From the NCBI GenBank assembly GCA_015234045.1, contig JADFWU010000015.1, forward strand, positions 1 through 64,000: 64,000 nucleotides of DNA. The letters are read 5' to 3'. Source of the DNA: Magnetococcales bacterium. GTDB taxonomy: Bacteria > Pseudomonadota > Magnetococcia > Magnetococcales > JADFWU01. Below the pieces are notes generated by a model that was given only the letters and a program-made list of their open reading frames with translations, was not told where the DNA came from and searched no databases. Every line of letters starts with the position of its first letter. The stretch's first letter is position 1. Positions 61,055 through 64,000 of the stretch are shown here, one piece after another. A program made the position numbers and the translations under genes.

Positions 61055-62764
61055 ATGCAGGAGGCCATCAACGCCTTGATCCAGTCCACTTTGAGCCGAA
61101 TGACCGATGACGGTCTGTTTCCTGCTGATGTCACTCTGTCGTTTAAAGTGGAGCGACCCCGTGAAAAAGAGCATGGCGATTTTGCCACCAATGCTGCGTT
61201 GGTGAATGCCCGGCATGCGCGTATGAAACCCAGGGATCTTGCCGAAAAAATTCTAGCCGCTTTGCCAGAACATCAAACATTGGTGGATCGCTGGGAAGTG
61301 GCGGGGCCGGGCTTTATCAACTTCTTTATCACCAAATCGCGTTTAAGGGGGTTGGTGACTGAGATTCAGGATGCTGGAGAGACTTACGGCAGATCCACAA
61401 TTGGAGCTGGCAAGCGGGTGCAAGTGGAGTTTGTTTCTGCCAATCCAACCGGGCCGATGCATGTGGGGCATGGTCGTGGTGCGGTGTTGGGTGATGCGTT
61501 GTCATCTATTCTGACTGCGGCTGGATTTGAGGTGGAAAAAGAGTATTACATCAATGATGCGGGTGCTCAGGTTAAAGTGTTGGCGCATTCGTTATTGATC
61601 CGGTATCGGGCGTTGTTTGGTGAAAGCGTCACCATTCCTGAAGGGTGTTATCCCGGTGACTATGTTATTGAGCTTGCCGAGGTTTTAAAGGCGCGTGATG
61701 GGGATCGTTGGCTCTCTCTTTCTGCACAAGAAATGGCCGATCCTCCAGATGAACTGGTTGAATTTTCAATCAATGCCATGATGGATATCATCAAGGGTGA
61801 TCTAAAGAGTATTCGAATAGAGTTCGATCACTTCTTCTCGGAACAGACATTGCATAAAGAGGGAGGGATTGATCAGGCTGTTCAGACACTGGCAGATCGT
61901 GAATTGGTCTACGAAGGTGTTTTAGAGCCGCCCAAAGGCAAAAAGCTGGACGATTGGGAGCCGCGACCACAAACGCTGTTTCGTGCTTCGGAACATGGTG
62001 ATCAAGTGGACCGGCCTTTAAAGAAGTCAGACGGCAGTTATACCTATTTTGCTGCGGATATTGCGTACCATTTGAACAAGGCCCAGCGTGGATTTGATCG
62101 ATTGATCAATGTCTGGGGTGCGGATCATGGTGGCTATGTCAAACGGGTCCAAGTGGCTTTGGAGGCGTTGACCGGTAAGAAAGATCTGTTGGATGTCAAA
62201 CTGGTTCAGATGGTCAATCTGACCCGAGGCGGCGAGCCGGTTAAGATGTCCAAGCGTTCAGGCACGTTTGTCACTTTGCGTGAAGTGATTGATGAAGTGG
62301 GTGCTGATCCGATTCGTTTCTGGTTTTTGACCCGTTCGGCTGGGTCACAGCTGGATTTTGATCTTCAATTGGCTGTGTCCAAGTCCAATGATAATCCGGT
62401 GTTTTATGTGCAGTATGCCCATGCGCGTATTCATTCGGTTTGGCGTCAGTTGAAGGAGCGTGGTATAGCGAAAAAATGGGGATCACTGGACTTTTTGGAA
62501 TTGGATGCAGAAATGGATCTGATTCGGATGTTGTCTCAGTATCCAGAAAATGTGGAGAGTGCAGCCCTCAGTGGTGAACCGCACCGTGTGCCGTTTTACC
62601 TGCTTGAGTTGGCAGCCGCTTTTCATGCTTACTACAATGGCCATCGGATTCTGGTTGATGATGATGATGTGCGCGGTGCGCGGTTGGCGTTGATAGATGC
62701 TGTGCGCCAAGTACTCTATAATGGTCTCACCCTCCTGGGGGTTGAGCCCCGGGAAGAGATGTGA
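61055..62764 (+). CDS. argS: Arginyl-tRNA synthetase
   Basis: This 569-residue class I synthetase charges tRNA-Arg. It has the N-terminal Add1 domain (about 1-90), the HIGH-like NPTGPMHVGHGRGAVLGDAL (about 131-150), the KMSKRSG motif (about 401-407) and the C-terminal DALR anticodon domain (about 450-569). The ATG has GGGAG upstream. Its stop overlaps the GTG of the next gene. Confidence 0.97.
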   Translation: MQEAINALIQSTLSRMTDDGLFPADVTLSFKVERPREKEHGDFATNAALVNARHARMKPRDLAEKILAALPEHQTLVDRWEVAGPGFINFFITKSRLRGLVTEIQDAGETYGRSTIGAGKRVQVEFVSANPTGPMHVGHGRGAVLGDALSSILTAAGFEVEKEYYINDAGAQVKVLAHSLLIRYRALFGESVTIPEGCYPGDYVIELAEVLKARDGDRWLSLSAQEMADPPDELVEFSINAMMDIIKGDLKSIRIEFDHFFSEQTLHKEGGIDQAVQTLADRELVYEGVLEPPKGKKLDDWEPRPQTLFRASEHGDQVDRPLKKSDGSYTYFAADIAYHLNKAQRGFDRLINVWGADHGGYVKRVQVALEALTGKKDLLDVKLVQMVNLTRGGEPVKMSKRSGTFVTLREVIDEVGADPIRFWFLTRSAGSQLDFDLQLAVSKSNDNPVFYVQYAHARIHSVWRQLKERGIAKKWGSLDFLELDAEMDLIRMLSQYPENVESAALSGEPHRVPFYLLELAAAFHAYYNGHRILVDDDDVRGARLALIDAVRQVLYNGLTLLGVEPREEM

Positions 62765-63468
62765 ACCCAAGATATCCCACAAGATCACGCTATCGGCGTC
62801 ATCGGAATAGAAATGCGATTGGCTCGCCCTTGCTAGTCAAGGGTATGCTGTTTGTTTTGGCTATTGGTCTGTTTTTCACGCTATTTTCTGGTGGTCAAGA
62901 GCGTGTCGTTTCTGACGGTGTCGTACCAGAGCCGATGATGCCTGTTATAGAACCGTCTGAAATTTCTTCACCAGAGCCTCCTCAAGTGGTTGTTAATCAA
63001 CAAGAGGTCCCGCCAATAACGCCCATGCTGCATCCACCGCCGCCAAAGTTGCATAAACCGGATATTGATCTGCGTTTTTATCAGGATTTAGTCAAGCGCG
63101 AGTTTGTTCTACCGCCTGAACCAACCCCGGAGGAGAGTAAAAAAGGCGTTGATTTGGCGTTATTGGCCAATATGCCAGAGATAAAACCCGCACCACCGCC
63201 GGTTTCAATCAATAATGGCTGGGGTTCACAATCCTTTGTGGTCCAACTGGCCGCCTATCCAGAGCTTCAGGAAGCAGAAGGGGTTGCACGTATTTTACAG
63301 CGTGATGAAGCACCCTCTCATGTCATGCGGATGATTATTCGGGGCAGGGATGTCTTTCAAGTACGTCTCGGACCCTATGACACACGGGCTGAAGCCGCAC
63401 AAGCGGCAATGCGTTGGAAAATGGATGACCATTCGGCATTGATCATGCCTTACGATGGGGGGCGTTAG
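62761..63468 (+). CDS. SPOR-domain inner-membrane protein
   Basis: The 235-residue protein has a basic N terminus (about 1-22), one transmembrane helix (LLVKGMLFVLAIGLFFTLF, about 24-42), a Pro-rich periplasmic linker (about 50-150) and a SPOR domain (about 155-232: FVVQLAAYPELQEAEGVARI, DVFQVRLGPYDTRAEAAQAA). SPOR domains bind denuded glycan strands at division sites. It starts at GTG 62761, with GGGAAGAG upstream, overlapping argS by four bases. argS followed by a SPOR gene is a common pair. Confidence 0.9.
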   Translation: MNPRYPTRSRYRRHRNRNAIGSPLLVKGMLFVLAIGLFFTLFSGGQERVVSDGVVPEPMMPVIEPSEISSPEPPQVVVNQQEVPPITPMLHPPPPKLHKPDIDLRFYQDLVKREFVLPPEPTPEESKKGVDLALLANMPEIKPAPPPVSINNGWGSQSFVVQLAAYPELQEAEGVARILQRDEAPSHVMRMIIRGRDVFQVRLGPYDTRAEAAQAAMRWKMDDHSALIMPYDGGR

Positions 63469-63542
63469 CTGGTAAGAACGTATTGGGAGTTCTGGACGAG
63501 GGAGGCCAGCGGTTTGCCGGTGGGTTCAGTGGCAAGTTCTTT

Positions 63543-63590
63543 AAAGGGCTCTGCCCTTGCCCCGCTGGAAAGGAGCTCGCTCCTTTCCAG
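63543..63590. terminator. Pair of hairpins between convergent genes
   Basis: AAGGGC/GCCCTT (63543-63557 region) is followed by CTGGAAAGGAG (63565-63575) and CTCCTTTCCAG (63580-63590), a perfect 11-bp stem with a CTCG loop. There is no long T run. It lies between the SPOR gene and thrS and may limit transcription from both sides, or it may be part of a short dispersed palindrome. Confidence 0.5.
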
Positions 63591-63606
63591 ACCTATCCAT
63601 TTATTT

Positions 63607-64000
63607 CTACGCCTCTGGCATCTCAGGCATTTTCCTTGTCGTTACCTCAATGCGAAGGCGATCAATAAAGGCACTCAAATCCATAGCGCCTAAATCTTCA
63701 CCAGCCCGCTGACGTACCGCAACCTTACCCGCCTCAGCCTCTTTATCCCCAACAACCAACATGTAAGGAATCTTCTGCATCTGAGCATTGCGGATCTTCT
63801 TGCCCATGCGGTCACGACCATCATCAATCTTGACCCGCACAGTGCCAGTACCCGTAGGAATACCCGCACCAAACAAAGCATCCTGAACCTTGTGTGCATA
63901 GTCCATATGACGGTCAGCGATTGGAATGATCACGACCTGAATCGGTGCCAACCAAACCGGAAATGCGCCACCAAAATGCTCAATCAAAAACGCAACAAAA
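63607..64000 (-). CDS. thrS: Threonyl-tRNA synthetase, C-terminal part
   Basis: Only the 3' end lies in the window; the frame runs off the right edge. The visible ~131 residues are the anticodon-binding domain: IEHFGGAFPVWLAPIQVVII, then DRMGKKIRNAQMQKIPYMLV, then VGDKEAEAGKVAVRQRAGED and LGAMDLSAFIDRL, all typical of ThrRS. The tail after the domain is short (RKMPEMPEA). The catalytic domain would lie to the right of the window. Confidence 0.94.
   Translation of the reverse strand, partial: FVAFLIEHFGGAFPVWLAPIQVVIIPIADRHMDYAHKVQDALFGAGIPTGTGTVRVKIDDGRDRMGKKIRNAQMQKIPYMLVVGDKEAEAGKVAVRQRAGEDLGAMDLSAFIDRLRIEVTTRKMPEMPEA

Noticed and set aside
63483-63668. Short plus-strand frame after the SPOR gene
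   Set aside because: It runs through the hairpin pair and into the end of thrS, and has no ribosome-binding site or similarity.
1-64000. tRNA, rRNA or CRISPR arrays
   Set aside because: No regularly spaced direct repeats with unique spacers, and no cloverleaf-type or rRNA-like sequence, were noticed on reading. The repeats found are dispersed single elements.

Overview
The window comes from a Gram-negative bacterium, most likely a proteobacterium. Evidence includes many lipobox lipoproteins, a CsgG-type outer-membrane protein, DsbA, ErpA, EtfAB, LipA/LipB, HrcA together with sigma-32-like promoters, and the classic ffh-rpsP-rimM-trmD-rplS-rnhB order. I cannot fix the class. The mix would fit deep-branching Alphaproteobacteria/Magnetococcales or some Gammaproteobacteria.

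Layout. 1-5.4 kb: a rhodanese sulfurtransferase, then the SRP/ribosome-maturation operon ending in a terminator. 5.4-12.7 kb: the heat-shock block hrcA-grpE-dnaK-dnaJ, then dapB, a small acidic protein gene and pyrF. 13-17.3 kb: a cytidylate-kinase-like gene and ppk2 on the minus strand, then two tandem CHAD-domain genes, together a probable polyphosphate module. 17.7-24 kb: a SulP transporter and a minus-strand operon osmC-dsbA-etfB-etfA-mscS. 24-30.4 kb: a tightly packed plus-strand run DHH phosphoesterase-lipA-amine oxidase-lipB-nudix-htrA, followed by an orphan TRAP binding protein. 32-34.8 kb: an AT-rich accessory patch with divergent phage-type regulators around a perfect dyad operator, a possible phage ssDNA-binding protein and a sulfotransferase-like gene.

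35-52 kb is the most unusual part. Eleven exported proteins run on one strand: two FlgT-like proteins, two LPP20/FlgP-like proteins, a CsgG-domain lipoprotein, a GNA1162-like lipoprotein fused to beta domains and a beta-helix, three further lipoproteins (one with an SLH-like tail), a SpoIID-like protein without its catalytic Glu, and a large unrecognised secreted protein. No flagellar, curli or sporulation genes lie nearby. I read this as an undescribed outer-membrane/periplasmic assembly related in parts to the Vibrio flagellar H-ring (FlgO/P/T) and to CsgG secretion. A twelfth exported protein gene converges on its end.

52-64 kb: a truncated Rpn/DUF4351 remnant, lon with a sigma-32-like promoter, erpA, a gene-poor stretch, two small genes, a lipoprotein peptidase, an alpha/beta hydrolase, cobT-cobC (CobT has Gln at the catalytic Glu position), argS, a SPOR-domain protein and the 3' end of thrS.

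Three families of short dispersed repeats cross the window. A ~160 bp element with TATAGTG-type ends (three full copies, one remnant) sits only between convergent genes. An element with GTTACGCARTTG ends (three copies) sits only between co-directional genes. A third, ~75 bp motif occurs three times. No tRNA, rRNA, CRISPR array or complete insertion sequence was seen.
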